This document shows, in pieces, positions 1 through 5,681 of a stretch of DNA of 9,297 nt. The stretch covers positions 1 through 9,297 of the forward strand of contig CAZSDJ010000050.1 in the NCBI GenBank assembly GCA_964605645.1, in the 5' to 3' direction. Numbering within the stretch: position 1 is the first letter of the stretch; every line of letters starts with the position of its first letter. Under the pieces are notes generated by a model that was given only the letters and a program-made list of their open reading frames with translations, was not told the origin of the DNA and searched no databases. This DNA is from PXAH01 sp964605645 (lineage in GTDB: Bacteria; Omnitrophota; Gorgyraeia; Duberdicusellales; 4484-171). Both the position numbers and the translations under genes were made by a program.

Positions 1-13
1 CGCAAATAATTTC

Positions 14-42
14 TTGACTTATATTTTAGAAAAACTTATAAT
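14..42 (+). promoter_or_regulatory. Sigma70-type promoter for the first small gene
   Basis: A -35 box TTGACT (14-19) and a perfect -10 box TATAAT (37-42) are separated by exactly 17 bases, which is close to the housekeeping sigma consensus. Transcription would begin near base 49, giving a leader of about 58 bases before the ATG at 108. It is the only strong promoter seen upstream of the 61-residue gene, the exported 147-residue protein and the tRNA, so it may serve all three. Confidence 0.75.
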
Positions 43-97
43 CAAAATACTTCAATAAATATTTAAATACAATATAGCCACGGTTTAAATATAAAAA

Positions 98-103
98 GGG
101 AGG
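98..103 (+). promoter_or_regulatory. Shine-Dalgarno site GGGAGG
   Basis: GGGAGG lies four bases upstream of the ATG at 108. This strong site supports translation of the 61-residue frame and fixes its start. It contrasts with the following gene at 341, which has no comparable site. Confidence 0.7.
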
Positions 104-107
104 CAAG

Positions 108-293
108 ATGATTGAGAAGACTTTTAAAATTGTTTCAAATTCCGCAAAACACCTTACTGCGGAACTGATATCTGAAGCTCTTTTGAATTATTTTACGCTT
201 GATCCCACTAAAGCTGACATAGCTTTTGGGGTGGTTGAGCAAAATAATCAGAATCAAAAGCAAAAAACAAAAAAAATTGGCTTAGAAGTATAA
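108..293 (+). CDS. Small hypothetical protein, 61 aa
   Basis: I do not recognise this protein. It is supported by a near-consensus promoter (14-42) and a strong Shine-Dalgarno site, so it is probably a real gene despite its size. Residues 1-45 look like a small folded unit: a short beta-like start (KTFKIV) followed by a probable helix (AKHLTAELISEALLNYF) and the segment LDPTKADIAFGVVEQ. The last 16 residues are rich in Gln, Asn and Lys and probably disordered. There is no signal peptide, membrane segment or cysteine, so it is likely cytoplasmic. The next gene starts 47 bases downstream with no promoter of its own that I can identify, so the two may be co-transcribed. Its function is unknown. 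Confidence 0.65.
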   Translation: MIEKTFKIVSNSAKHLTAELISEALLNYFTLDPTKADIAFGVVEQNNQNQKQKTKKIGLEV

Positions 294-297
294 ATTT

Positions 298-319
298 AGG
301 TAAAAAATAAACTTTACCT
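298..319 (+). repeat. Short inverted repeat between two hypothetical genes
   Basis: AGGTAAA (298-304) is the exact reverse complement of TTTACCT (313-319), with an 8-base loop. The stem is AT-rich and is followed by TTATATT rather than a clean T tract. It is therefore at best a weak terminator or attenuator, or possibly a protein-binding dyad. It lies five bases after the stop of the 61-residue gene. It may have no function. Confidence 0.3.
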
Positions 320-340
320 TTATATTAGCTAAATTTTAGA

Positions 341-784
341 ATGAAAAAGATAATTTTAATCTCTGTGGCCTGTATGATGTTTTCTTTAGCAAATCTTTGC
401 GCCAATCCGATTAATGATTCTGATTATCTAAAAAATGTTCTTGATTCAATATCTGACAAAACTTTAGAAGCATATAACTATGAAGATTATGTCGCTTTTT
501 TTAAATATTATTCCAATACTCTCAGCCAACTAAAAACTAAAAAATATTTTGATAATTTATTTGTTTCGGTATACAAAGACAAATTTGGTGAGATCCTTTC
601 TAAGAAACTAATTGAGGAAAAATCTTCTTTTGACCCATATTACCCTCGGCTTGCCTATCAGACAGTGTGCAGAAAGGTTGAGAAGGTATTAATTACCATC
701 TATTTTCAAGAAGAGTCAGATACTTATCGAATCACACGAGTTGTTTTTGACCGCATCCCAACAAACAATAGCCAAGAATTATAA
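341..784 (+). CDS. Exported hypothetical protein, 147 aa
   Basis: I do not recognise the family. Residues 1-21 form a typical Sec signal peptide: a Lys-Lys start, a hydrophobic core (IILISVACMMFSLANL) and a plausible cleavage site after Leu-Cys-Ala (A21). The cysteine at 20 is not in a convincing lipobox, so a soluble periplasmic protein is more likely than a lipoprotein. The mature part of about 126 residues is helical and aromatic-rich at first (EAYNYEDYVAFFKYYS). It ends in two beta-like strands, KVLITIYFQ and YRITRVVFDRI. This helix-then-sheet order with an opening 'DYVAFFKYYS' segment resembles small NTF2/cystatin-like domains such as the DUF3887 type, but that is only an impression. There is no clear Shine-Dalgarno site before the ATG. 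The tRNA gene begins seven bases after the stop. Confidence 0.7.
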   Translation: MKKIILISVACMMFSLANLCANPINDSDYLKNVLDSISDKTLEAYNYEDYVAFFKYYSNTLSQLKTKKYFDNLFVSVYKDKFGEILSKKLIEEKSSFDPYYPRLAYQTVCRKVEKVLITIYFQEESDTYRITRVVFDRIPTNNSQEL

Positions 785-791
785 CTAGATT

Positions 792-865
792 GCGCCCGTA
801 GATCAATTGGATAGATCGTTTGGCTACGGACCAGAAGGTTGCAGGTTCGACTCCTGCCGGGCGCA
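792..865 (+). tRNA. tRNA-Arg (anticodon ACG)
   Basis: A complete 74-base cloverleaf can be drawn. The acceptor stem pairs 792-798 with 858-864 (seven Watson-Crick pairs). The D arm is GATC 801-804 with 814-817. The anticodon stem is 819-823 with 831-835, and its loop CTACGGA carries ACG at 826-828. The T arm is GCAGG 841-845 with CCTGC 853-857, around TTCGACT. The A in the D loop after G809-G810 and the discriminator A865 fit arginine identity. ACG is normally edited to ICG by TadA to read CGU, CGC and CGA. The 3' CCA is not encoded (A865 is followed by CTT), so a CCA-adding enzyme is needed. A short T run (867-871) follows. Confidence 0.96.
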
Positions 866-871
866 CTTTTT

Positions 872-907
872 AAGTCATAAGTCATAAGTTATAAGTTGTA
901 AGTTTGT
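872..907 (+). repeat. Degenerate 7-base tandem repeats (AAGTCAT-like)
   Basis: Five head-to-tail units are visible: AAGTCAT (872-878), AAGTCAT (879-885), AAGTTAT (886-892), AAGTTGT (893-899) and the 8-base AAGTTTGT (900-907). The units decay from left to right, as expected for an old slippage array. It fills the spacer between the tRNA and the Shine-Dalgarno site of the flavodoxin gene. Short 7-base tandem repeats in spacers are known from other bacteria, notably cyanobacteria. No function is evident. The TATAAG at 890-895 could act as a poor -10 element, but no good -35 accompanies it. Confidence 0.8.
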
Positions 908-918
908 AAGTGAAAAAA

Positions 919-930
919 GGGGGGGGAGAG
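919..930 (+). promoter_or_regulatory. G-run Shine-Dalgarno site that decides the flavodoxin start
   Basis: Eight consecutive G residues (919-926) followed by AGAG lie directly before the ATG at 931 and supply a GGGGAG-type ribosome site. An in-frame GTG at 910 exists, but using it would place this site inside the coding region and add an unlikely MKKGGGE peptide. The ATG at 931, which begins the typical flavodoxin strand MKVLVLYYS, is therefore preferred. Confidence 0.7.
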
Positions 931-1395
931 ATGAAAGTATTGGTTCTTTATTATTCACGGGGAGGGACTACCAAAAAGGTAGCAGAATTAATAACTGATT
1001 TTATCAAGAAAGAAGCGATCGATGTCGACATTACAGATACCGAAAGCATCAAGGCGGAAGAGTTACTTAATTATGACGGAATAATTATCGGCTCGCCAAC
1101 TTATTACGGTACGCTCGCAGCGTCGGTAAAAAAACTTATTGATGATAGCGTAGCTTTCCACGGAAAACTTGATGGGAAAGTGGGGGCAGCATTTTCTACT
1201 TCGCGTAATTTAGCCGGAGGTAATGAAACCACCGTATTAAGTATTTTAGAAGCGATGCTTATCCACGGGATGATTATTCAAGGTGATTTTAAAGGTGACC
1301 ATTACGGGCCGGTTGCGTTAGGCGAGGTCGATTCGCGCACAAAAGAGAATTGTCAAAGATTAGCCCAAAGATTTTGTAAACTCCTAAAAAAATAA
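931..1395 (+). CDS. Flavodoxin-like / WrbA-type flavoprotein, short form
   Basis: This is a 154-residue cytoplasmic protein of the flavodoxin fold, expected to bind FMN and carry out one- or two-electron transfer, as flavodoxins or WrbA-type quinone reductases do. Strand 1 (KVLVLYYS) leads into the FMN phosphate loop S9-RGGTTKKVA. GSPTYYGTL (54-62) is the loop that packs against the flavin ring. STSRNLAGGNETT (89-101) and the following HGMIIQGD...HYGPVALGE region resemble WrbA. It is shorter than WrbA (about 200 residues) and near ordinary flavodoxin length, so the exact substrate is open. CG dinucleotides and GC-ending codons look more frequent here than in proC or mtnP. cutA begins one base after the stop. 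Family assignment is firm; physiological role is not. Confidence 0.9.
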   Translation: MKVLVLYYSRGGTTKKVAELITDFIKKEAIDVDITDTESIKAEELLNYDGIIIGSPTYYGTLAASVKKLIDDSVAFHGKLDGKVGAAFSTSRNLAGGNETTVLSILEAMLIHGMIIQGDFKGDHYGPVALGEVDSRTKENCQRLAQRFCKLLKK

Positions 1396-1396
1396 A

Positions 1397-1705
1397 ATGA
1401 TAGTAGTTTTCATAACTTCACCCAAAACGGCAGCAAAAAAAATTGCTAAAAATCTTCTCAGAAAACACCTTTGTGCTTGTGTTAATATCATTGCGGGGGT
1501 AGATTCTTTGTTTTTATGGCAGGGGGAAATTGATCAAGCAAAAGAATCTCTGTTAATTGTGAAAACCAAAGATAACCTATTTAAGAAGTTAGAAAAAGAA
1601 GTCTTAGCTACCCACCCTTACGATCTACCGGAAATAATTGGTTTTGGCTTAGGTAAGCTTAGTAAGCCTTACAAAGATTGGTTAGATAAAGAACTGAGCG
1701 GCTAG
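1397..1705 (+). CDS. cutA: Divalent-cation tolerance protein CutA
   Basis: At 102 residues this is a full-length CutA1-type protein, a small trimeric cytoplasmic protein with a ferredoxin-like fold that binds divalent metal. It is historically linked to copper tolerance, though its true role is unsettled. Family marks run the whole length: VVFITSP at the start, LLRKHLCACVNI (20-31), SLFLWQGEI (37-45), SLLIVKT (51-57), ATHPYDLPEII (71-81) and the end PYKDWL. C28 and H73 are candidate metal ligands by analogy. The start lies one base after the flavodoxin stop, with no clear Shine-Dalgarno site, so translation is probably coupled. The CcdA-like gene follows after two bases. This pairing mirrors the cutA-dsbD order of Enterobacteria. 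Confidence 0.93.
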   Translation: MIVVFITSPKTAAKKIAKNLLRKHLCACVNIIAGVDSLFLWQGEIDQAKESLLIVKTKDNLFKKLEKEVLATHPYDLPEIIGFGLGKLSKPYKDWLDKELSG

Positions 1706-1707
1706 TA

Positions 1708-2582
1708 ATGCTTTTTCTAGATCTACTGGTAAAATTAGAGCAATTATTTAGAACATCCCCCTTATTGGGGTTAGGCGCAAGCCTGCTTGCCGGTATTTTA
1801 GTTAGCCTTTCTCCCTGCAGTTATCCTTTGATAGCCGTCACCTTAGGGGTTGTCGGTACCGCTGCCTTAAATTCCCGTCTTCGCGGTTTTTTCTTGAGTT
1901 TGCTGTTTGTATCCGGCATTGTAGTTGTCTATACAACATTAGGGATGATTGCTTCTTTGGCAGGAATCTTGTTCGAGGATCTATATTTAAATCCTGTTAC
2001 CTACCTGCTGCTTACTGTATTTTTTCTTATTTTTGGCCTAGCCCAGCTTGATATCGTTAAGTTAAAAATACCTTATTTTCATAAAACTAATTTNNNNNNN
2101 NNNNNNNNNNNNNNNNNNNNNNNNNNNNNNNNNNNNNNNNNNNNNNNNNNNNNNNNNNNNNNNNNNNNNNNNNNNNNNNNNNNNNNNNNNNNNTAGCCCA
2201 GCTTGATATCGTTAAGTTAAAAATACCTTATTTTCATAAAACTAATTTTCTGCATAGAGAAAAAAGTAAACTTTCAATATTTTTATTCGGAGTAATCTCG
2301 GGGTTAGCAATAATCCCCTGTAATTTTCCGGTACTGGGAACTATCTTTGGCCTAATTTCACTTAAAAGGAATATCCTTTATGGATTTTTTTCTTTGTTTT
2401 TATTTTCGGTAGGCTATGGTATAATTTTTCTTGTATTGGGCACATCTACAAGTTTAATTAAAAAATTACCCCGATACAATAAATGGTTGGGGTTGATTCG
2501 AAAACTTTTAGGAGTTTTATTAATATTAATTGGGTTATTCTTCTTATTAAAAACAATACTTTTATTTAATGACTATTTTTAA
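1708..2582 (+). CDS. ccdA: CcdA/DsbD-type membrane thiol-disulfide transporter, interrupted by a false assembly gap
   Basis: As written, the frame is broken by 100 N and ends in TAG just past the gap. The 55 bases before the gap (2039-2093) are repeated exactly after it (2194-2248). Removing 155 bases (2094-2248) joins the two halves in frame, giving a 239-residue protein, the usual CcdA length. About six membrane segments are visible (roughly 20-45, 58-85, 96-115, 137-160, 172-194 and 213-233). The two catalytic cysteines sit in matching contexts in segments 1 and 4: SLSPC37SYP and IIPC153NFP. CcdA proteins pass electrons from cytoplasmic thioredoxin across the inner membrane to periplasmic thioredoxin-like proteins. 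The partner is probably the next gene, whose ATG overlaps this stop by 14 bases. A full DsbD would add two soluble domains, which are absent here. Confidence 0.88.
2039..2093 (+). repeat. Left copy of 55-base duplication flanking the gap
   Basis: These 55 bases, beginning TAGCCCAGCTTG and ending ACTAATTT directly before the N run, recur without a mismatch at 2194-2248. The sequence lies within the ccdA coding region. It is best explained as an unmerged overlap of contig ends equal to one assembly k-mer, not as a biological repeat. Confidence 0.95.
2094..2193. other. Assembly gap of exactly 100 N
   Basis: Exactly 100 N is the conventional placeholder for a gap of unknown size. Because both flanks share an exact 55-base sequence and the ccdA frame closes perfectly when they are overlapped, the true missing length is probably zero. 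Confidence 0.97.
2194..2248 (+). repeat. Right copy of 55-base duplication flanking the gap
   Basis: This is identical to 2039-2093 and starts at the first base after the N run. Its first three bases TAG act as a spurious stop when the gap is translated literally. It should be collapsed with the left copy. Confidence 0.95.
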
Positions 2583-3018
2583 AAAAAGATTCTATATATT
2601 GATGTTATTGTTGGCCGTAAGCATGGGTTCGGTTAACGCAGACCAACTTGTTAACCTCGGCGGAGAAGAAGTTGATTATCAGGAACTTTCTTCGTCTGGA
2701 AACGTAGTTCTTTTTATCTGGACAACATGGTGCCCCTATTGCGTTATTCAACTGGATAAAATATCGAAACAATGTAGTTATGCCGGGATTAAGCTTATCT
2801 TAGTAAATAGCGGGGAAAAGCAAAACAGAGTAGAAAATTTTATCGAAAGGGAAAATGTTCCCAAATGCATAACCGATGATATTGTTTTAGACAGAAAATC
2901 TACAATAGCGAAAAAGTTTTCGATATCGGGATACCCTACTTTTATTTTCCTAAAAGATAGTAGATATATAACAAGGTCTTATTACCTCAATAAAGACCTG
3001 ATTAAAGAAGTATATTAG
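2569..3018 (+). CDS. Exported thioredoxin-like protein (TlpA/ResA type)
   Basis: This is a 149-residue protein with a basic N-terminus and hydrophobic segment (7-24, ending SVNA-D), so it is exported to the periplasm either cleaved or tethered. No lipobox is present. The thioredoxin fold is shown by the strand VVLFIWTTW, the redox centre W54-C55-P-Y-C58 and the cis-proline loop GYP123TFIFL. Additional cysteines at 69 and 100 are not standard and could form a structural disulfide. Proteins of this type reduce or isomerise periplasmic disulfides, for example in cytochrome c maturation, and receive electrons from CcdA. The start overlaps the ccdA stop by 14 bases, strongly suggesting coupled expression and a partnership. 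No cytochrome c genes are in view, so the actual target is unknown. Confidence 0.9.
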   Translation: MTIFKKRFYILMLLLAVSMGSVNADQLVNLGGEEVDYQELSSSGNVVLFIWTTWCPYCVIQLDKISKQCSYAGIKLILVNSGEKQNRVENFIERENVPKCITDDIVLDRKSTIAKKFSISGYPTFIFLKDSRYITRSYYLNKDLIKEVY

Positions 3019-3070
3019 GCCTATTTTTCTTCTTAAAAACTAGCCAATTTTTATCAATTTTAAGTTTAGA

Positions 3071-3099
3071 TTGACACTCTATTTTTTTTATGATATTTT
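3071..3099 (+). promoter_or_regulatory. Sigma70-type promoter of the proC-lspA operon
   Basis: A perfect -35 box TTGACA (3071-3076) is followed after 17 bases by the -10 box TATTTT (3094-3099). The predicted transcription start is around 3105-3107, only two to four bases before the proC ATG at 3109. The transcript would be nearly leaderless, consistent with the absence of a Shine-Dalgarno site. The interval from 3019 to 3070 is AT-rich and contains no convincing terminator for the preceding operon. Confidence 0.75.
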
Positions 3100-3108
3100 A
3101 GCCCAGAT

Positions 3109-3924
3109 ATGAAAATAAATAAAACAATAGGGATTATTGGATTTGGTAATATGGGTTCAGCTTGTGCGGAGGCAATATTTGAATCCGGCTATAGCCAAGT
3201 TTTGATTTATGATCAAGAAAAATCTAAAATTAACAAGATAAAAAAGTTTAAAAAAGCGAAAAATATAGAGCAATTAATTAAAGCAAGCCAACTCTTAATT
3301 CTAGCCATAAAACCGCAAGATCTAACGGATTTTATCGAAAAGAATCAACACTTTATTATTCAAAATAAACCACTGCTAGTTAGCATTTTGGCTGGGATCT
3401 CAATCAAAGATATTGAAAATAAATTACCCAAAGTAAAAGTCGTAAGGATTATGCCGAACTTAGCGATAAGAGCAAGAGAAGGCTTAACATTTATGAGCAA
3501 AGGGAGCTTAACTAAAAAAAGTGACCTAAAAGAAGTAGAAGATATTTTTTCTTTGATGGGGCAGGTGATTAAAGGTAAAGAGAGTGACATCGATAAGGTT
3601 ACTGCGCTTTCCGGGAGCGGGCCCGGCTTTATTTATTATTTTATGGACTCATTTTATAAAACAGCTTTAAAATTAGGCTTTAACAAAAAAGATGCCAAAA
3701 AAATAGTAACCCAAACCTTTTATGGGGCAACGAAGCTAAGTAAAGATAACAGCCAAAATTTTTCACAATTACTTAATCTGGTTATTTCAAAAGGCGGAAC
3801 GACAGAAGCAGGCATAGCTGCTTTTGAGAAAACAAAACTGGCAAAAAGCATAACCAAAGGGATTGTTACTGCTTTTGAAAAAGCAAAAAAGATGCCTGCT
3901 GGTAAAAGGAGAGGTAAAAAATGA
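3109..3924 (+). CDS. proC: Pyrroline-5-carboxylate reductase
   Basis: This 271-residue cytoplasmic enzyme catalyses the last step of proline synthesis, the NAD(P)H-dependent reduction of 1-pyrroline-5-carboxylate. The Rossmann dinucleotide loop is GFGNMGSA (11-18). LAIKPQ (65-70) and RIMPN (113-117) are the usual central family motifs. ALSGSGPGF (166-174) and SKGGTTEAGI (227-236) form the helical dimerisation and substrate-binding half. The length is typical. The final basic tail AGKRRGKK extends slightly beyond the normal end, and its codons double as the Shine-Dalgarno region of mtnP. It overlaps mtnP by four bases (ATGA). It is the first gene of the operon, started by a promoter that leaves almost no leader. 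Genes for the earlier proline steps (proA, proB) are not in the window. Confidence 0.95.
   Translation: MKINKTIGIIGFGNMGSACAEAIFESGYSQVLIYDQEKSKINKIKKFKKAKNIEQLIKASQLLILAIKPQDLTDFIEKNQHFIIQNKPLLVSILAGISIKDIENKLPKVKVVRIMPNLAIRAREGLTFMSKGSLTKKSDLKEVEDIFSLMGQVIKGKESDIDKVTALSGSGPGFIYYFMDSFYKTALKLGFNKKDAKKIVTQTFYGATKLSKDNSQNFSQLLNLVISKGGTTEAGIAAFEKTKLAKSITKGIVTAFEKAKKMPAGKRRGKK
3907..3914 (+). promoter_or_regulatory. Shine-Dalgarno site for mtnP inside proC
   Basis: AGGAGAGG (3907-3914) ends six bases before the ATG at 3921. It lies within the last codons of proC and supports the ATGA-overlap start of mtnP, consistent with coupled translation. Confidence 0.65.
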
Positions 3925-4778
3925 AAAGATTAGGGGTCATTGGCGGAACCGGAATCTATCATTTAGAAGATATTGGAAAAAAGGAAGAAATTAAATTAGC
4001 TACACCTTTCGGGGAGCCATCTAGTAAATATATCTTAAGTGAAATAGATGGAAAAGAAATTGTATTTCTACCTCGTCACGACCTGGGCCATAAGAATAGC
4101 CCCTCATCGATAAATTATCAAGCCAATATATATGGTATGAAGGAATTAGGGGTTACCAAGATACTTTCGGTATCAGCTTGTGGATCATTAAATGAAAAAA
4201 TGAAACCGCTTGATTTTGTGATTCCGGATCAATTTATCGATAGAACCACAAAACGCAAGAATACTTTTTTTGAAAAAGGGATAGTTGCCCATGTAGCTTT
4301 GGCTCATCCGGTTTGTAGCAACTTGGCAAAAAGCTTAGAAAAAGCAGTAAAATCAGTTGGCCTAGATTATCATCTTGGTGGTACTTATTTAAATATGGAA
4401 GGGCCTCAATTTTCTACTAAAGTTGAATCAAATCTATATCGGAGCTGGGGTGCTGATATTATTGGGATGACGAATTTCACAGAAGCAAGGCTGGCTCGCG
4501 AAGCTGAAATATGTTATGCAAGTTTATCGGCAGTTACAGATTTTGATTGTTGGCATCCTGATTTTGGTGAAGTTAGTATTGAGGTTATTGTAAAATATCT
4601 GCAAAAAAATTCTCAAAATTCTAAAAAAATTATTAAAGAATTTATCGCCTTAGCAGATCCTGAAGAAAAATGCACTTGCAATCAAGCCTTAAAAAATACT
4701 ATAGTGACAAGGCCAGAGTTTATTTCTGCAGAGGTAAAGAAAAAACTTAATCTTTTAATCGAAAAATATATAAAATGA
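3921..4778 (+). CDS. mtnP: S-methyl-5'-thioadenosine phosphorylase
   Basis: This 285-residue cytoplasmic enzyme is expected to cleave methylthioadenosine with phosphate to adenine and 5-methylthioribose-1-phosphate, in purine and methionine salvage. Evidence: phosphate loop GGTGIY (8-13), PRHDLGHKNSPSSINYQAN (51-69), SACGSL and DFVIPDQFIDRT (98-109), substrate segment MEGPQFSTKVES (159-170) and GMTNFTEARLAREAEICYA (182-200). The VTDFDCWH motif with D207 and D209 is the one that distinguishes 6-aminopurine-specific MTA phosphorylases from 6-oxopurine (PNP) enzymes. A PNP or methylthioinosine phosphorylase is therefore less likely. It overlaps proC and the downstream kinase by ATGA junctions. 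No mtnA, mtnB or other salvage genes are present here, so the fate of the sugar phosphate is not shown. Confidence 0.92.
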   Translation: MKRLGVIGGTGIYHLEDIGKKEEIKLATPFGEPSSKYILSEIDGKEIVFLPRHDLGHKNSPSSINYQANIYGMKELGVTKILSVSACGSLNEKMKPLDFVIPDQFIDRTTKRKNTFFEKGIVAHVALAHPVCSNLAKSLEKAVKSVGLDYHLGGTYLNMEGPQFSTKVESNLYRSWGADIIGMTNFTEARLAREAEICYASLSAVTDFDCWHPDFGEVSIEVIVKYLQKNSQNSKKIIKEFIALADPEEKCTCNQALKNTIVTRPEFISAEVKKKLNLLIEKYIK

Positions 4779-5680
4779 GTATCGTAGTTGTTGGTTCAGT
4801 TGGCCTTGATTCAATAAAGACCCCTTTTGGCAAAAAAAAGAGGGTGCTGGGAGGTTCTGCAAGTTATTTTTCCCATGCTGCCAGTATATTTTCAAAAGTC
4901 AACTTAATTGCAGTAGTCGGTAGTGATTTTCCCCATAAATTTATTAAATCATTTCAAAAAAAAGATATATCTTTACAAGGGCTTCAAAAAGTAACTGGAA
5001 AAACATTTAGCTGGTCCGGTGAATACGGTTGGGATTTAGCCGATCCGAAAACGCTTTCTACAGAATTAGGTGTATTTGCGAATTTTAAACCAAAGCTTCC
5101 TGTTGAATACAAAAAGAGTAAACATATCTTTTTAGCCAATATTGATCCGGAATTACAAAACAATATATTAAAACAAATTAAAGCGAGAACTTCTAAAATT
5201 GTTGGCTGCGATACTATGGATTTTTGGATTCAGAACAAACGTAAACAATTATTAAAATTATTAAAAAATATTGATATTTTTTTTATTAATGAATCTGAAG
5301 CACGTCAATTAACTAAAGAACCGAACCTGCTAAAAGCAGCTCGTTCAATACTAAAGCTTGGCCCCAAAAAGATATTTATAAAGCGGGGTGAGCACGGAGT
5401 TTTATTGGTATCGGGAAAACATTTGTTTACTGCTCCGGCTTATCTAATGGAGTCGGTAGTAGATCCAACCGGTGCCGGCGATAGTTTTGCCGGGGGAGTA
5501 ATGGGGTATTTGGCGCTGACCAAAAGTAAAAGCATTCAAGCTTTAAAAAAAGCTGCTATCTATGGTACAATTACCGCAACCTTTGCTGTTGAGGGTTTTA
5601 GCTTGGAATCTTTGCAAAAAATCAATGCAAAAAAAATAGAAAACAGAATTAAAAAATTTAAAAAATTAGTTACCTTCTAA
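4775..5680 (+). CDS. PfkB-family (ribokinase-like) kinase, substrate unknown
   Basis: This 301-residue cytoplasmic kinase belongs to the ribokinase/PfkB superfamily, which phosphorylates sugars or nucleosides with ATP. The N-terminal GGSASYFSHAAS (26-37) is substrate signature 1. N172-x-E (INESEA, 171-176) is the magnesium-associated motif. DPTGAGDSFAGG (230-241) is signature 2, with the anion-hole glycines and catalytic base D236. It overlaps mtnP by four bases (ATGA) and has no separate ribosome site, so it is translated in step with mtnP. That suggests, without proving, a substrate linked to nucleoside or methylthioribose/5-deoxyribose salvage. It does not resemble the canonical MtnK methylthioribose kinase fold. 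Adenosine, ribose or another nucleoside remain possible substrates. ileS begins one base after the stop. Confidence 0.88.
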   Translation: MSIVVVGSVGLDSIKTPFGKKKRVLGGSASYFSHAASIFSKVNLIAVVGSDFPHKFIKSFQKKDISLQGLQKVTGKTFSWSGEYGWDLADPKTLSTELGVFANFKPKLPVEYKKSKHIFLANIDPELQNNILKQIKARTSKIVGCDTMDFWIQNKRKQLLKLLKNIDIFFINESEARQLTKEPNLLKAARSILKLGPKKIFIKRGEHGVLLVSGKHLFTAPAYLMESVVDPTGAGDSFAGGVMGYLALTKSKSIQALKKAAIYGTITATFAVEGFSLESLQKINAKKIENRIKKFKKLVTF

Positions 5681-5681
5681 A

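Noticed and set aside
910..930. Upstream GTG start for the flavodoxin gene
   Set aside because: It would translate the G-run ribosome site into a Lys-Lys-Gly-Gly-Gly-Glu extension; the ATG at 931 has correct spacing and begins the typical first strand.
792..930. tRNA as an integration site for a mobile element
   Set aside because: No integrase, no repeat of the tRNA 3' end and no phage or transposon genes are present downstream; the neighbours are ordinary metabolic genes.
2394..2582. A separate 62-residue membrane protein
   Set aside because: It is the 3' part of ccdA; joining across the false gap places it in frame with the upstream half.
3019..3064. Possible terminator after the thioredoxin gene (CTTAAAA 3032-3038 with TTTTAAG 3058-3064)
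   Set aside because: The stem is nearly all AT with a 19-base loop and no downstream T tract; too weak to call. The TAGGCCTA palindrome at 3016-3023 has no loop.
3360..3590. Antisense open frame inside proC
   Set aside because: It lies wholly within a well-supported gene, has no ribosome site or recognisable family, and is a composition artefact.
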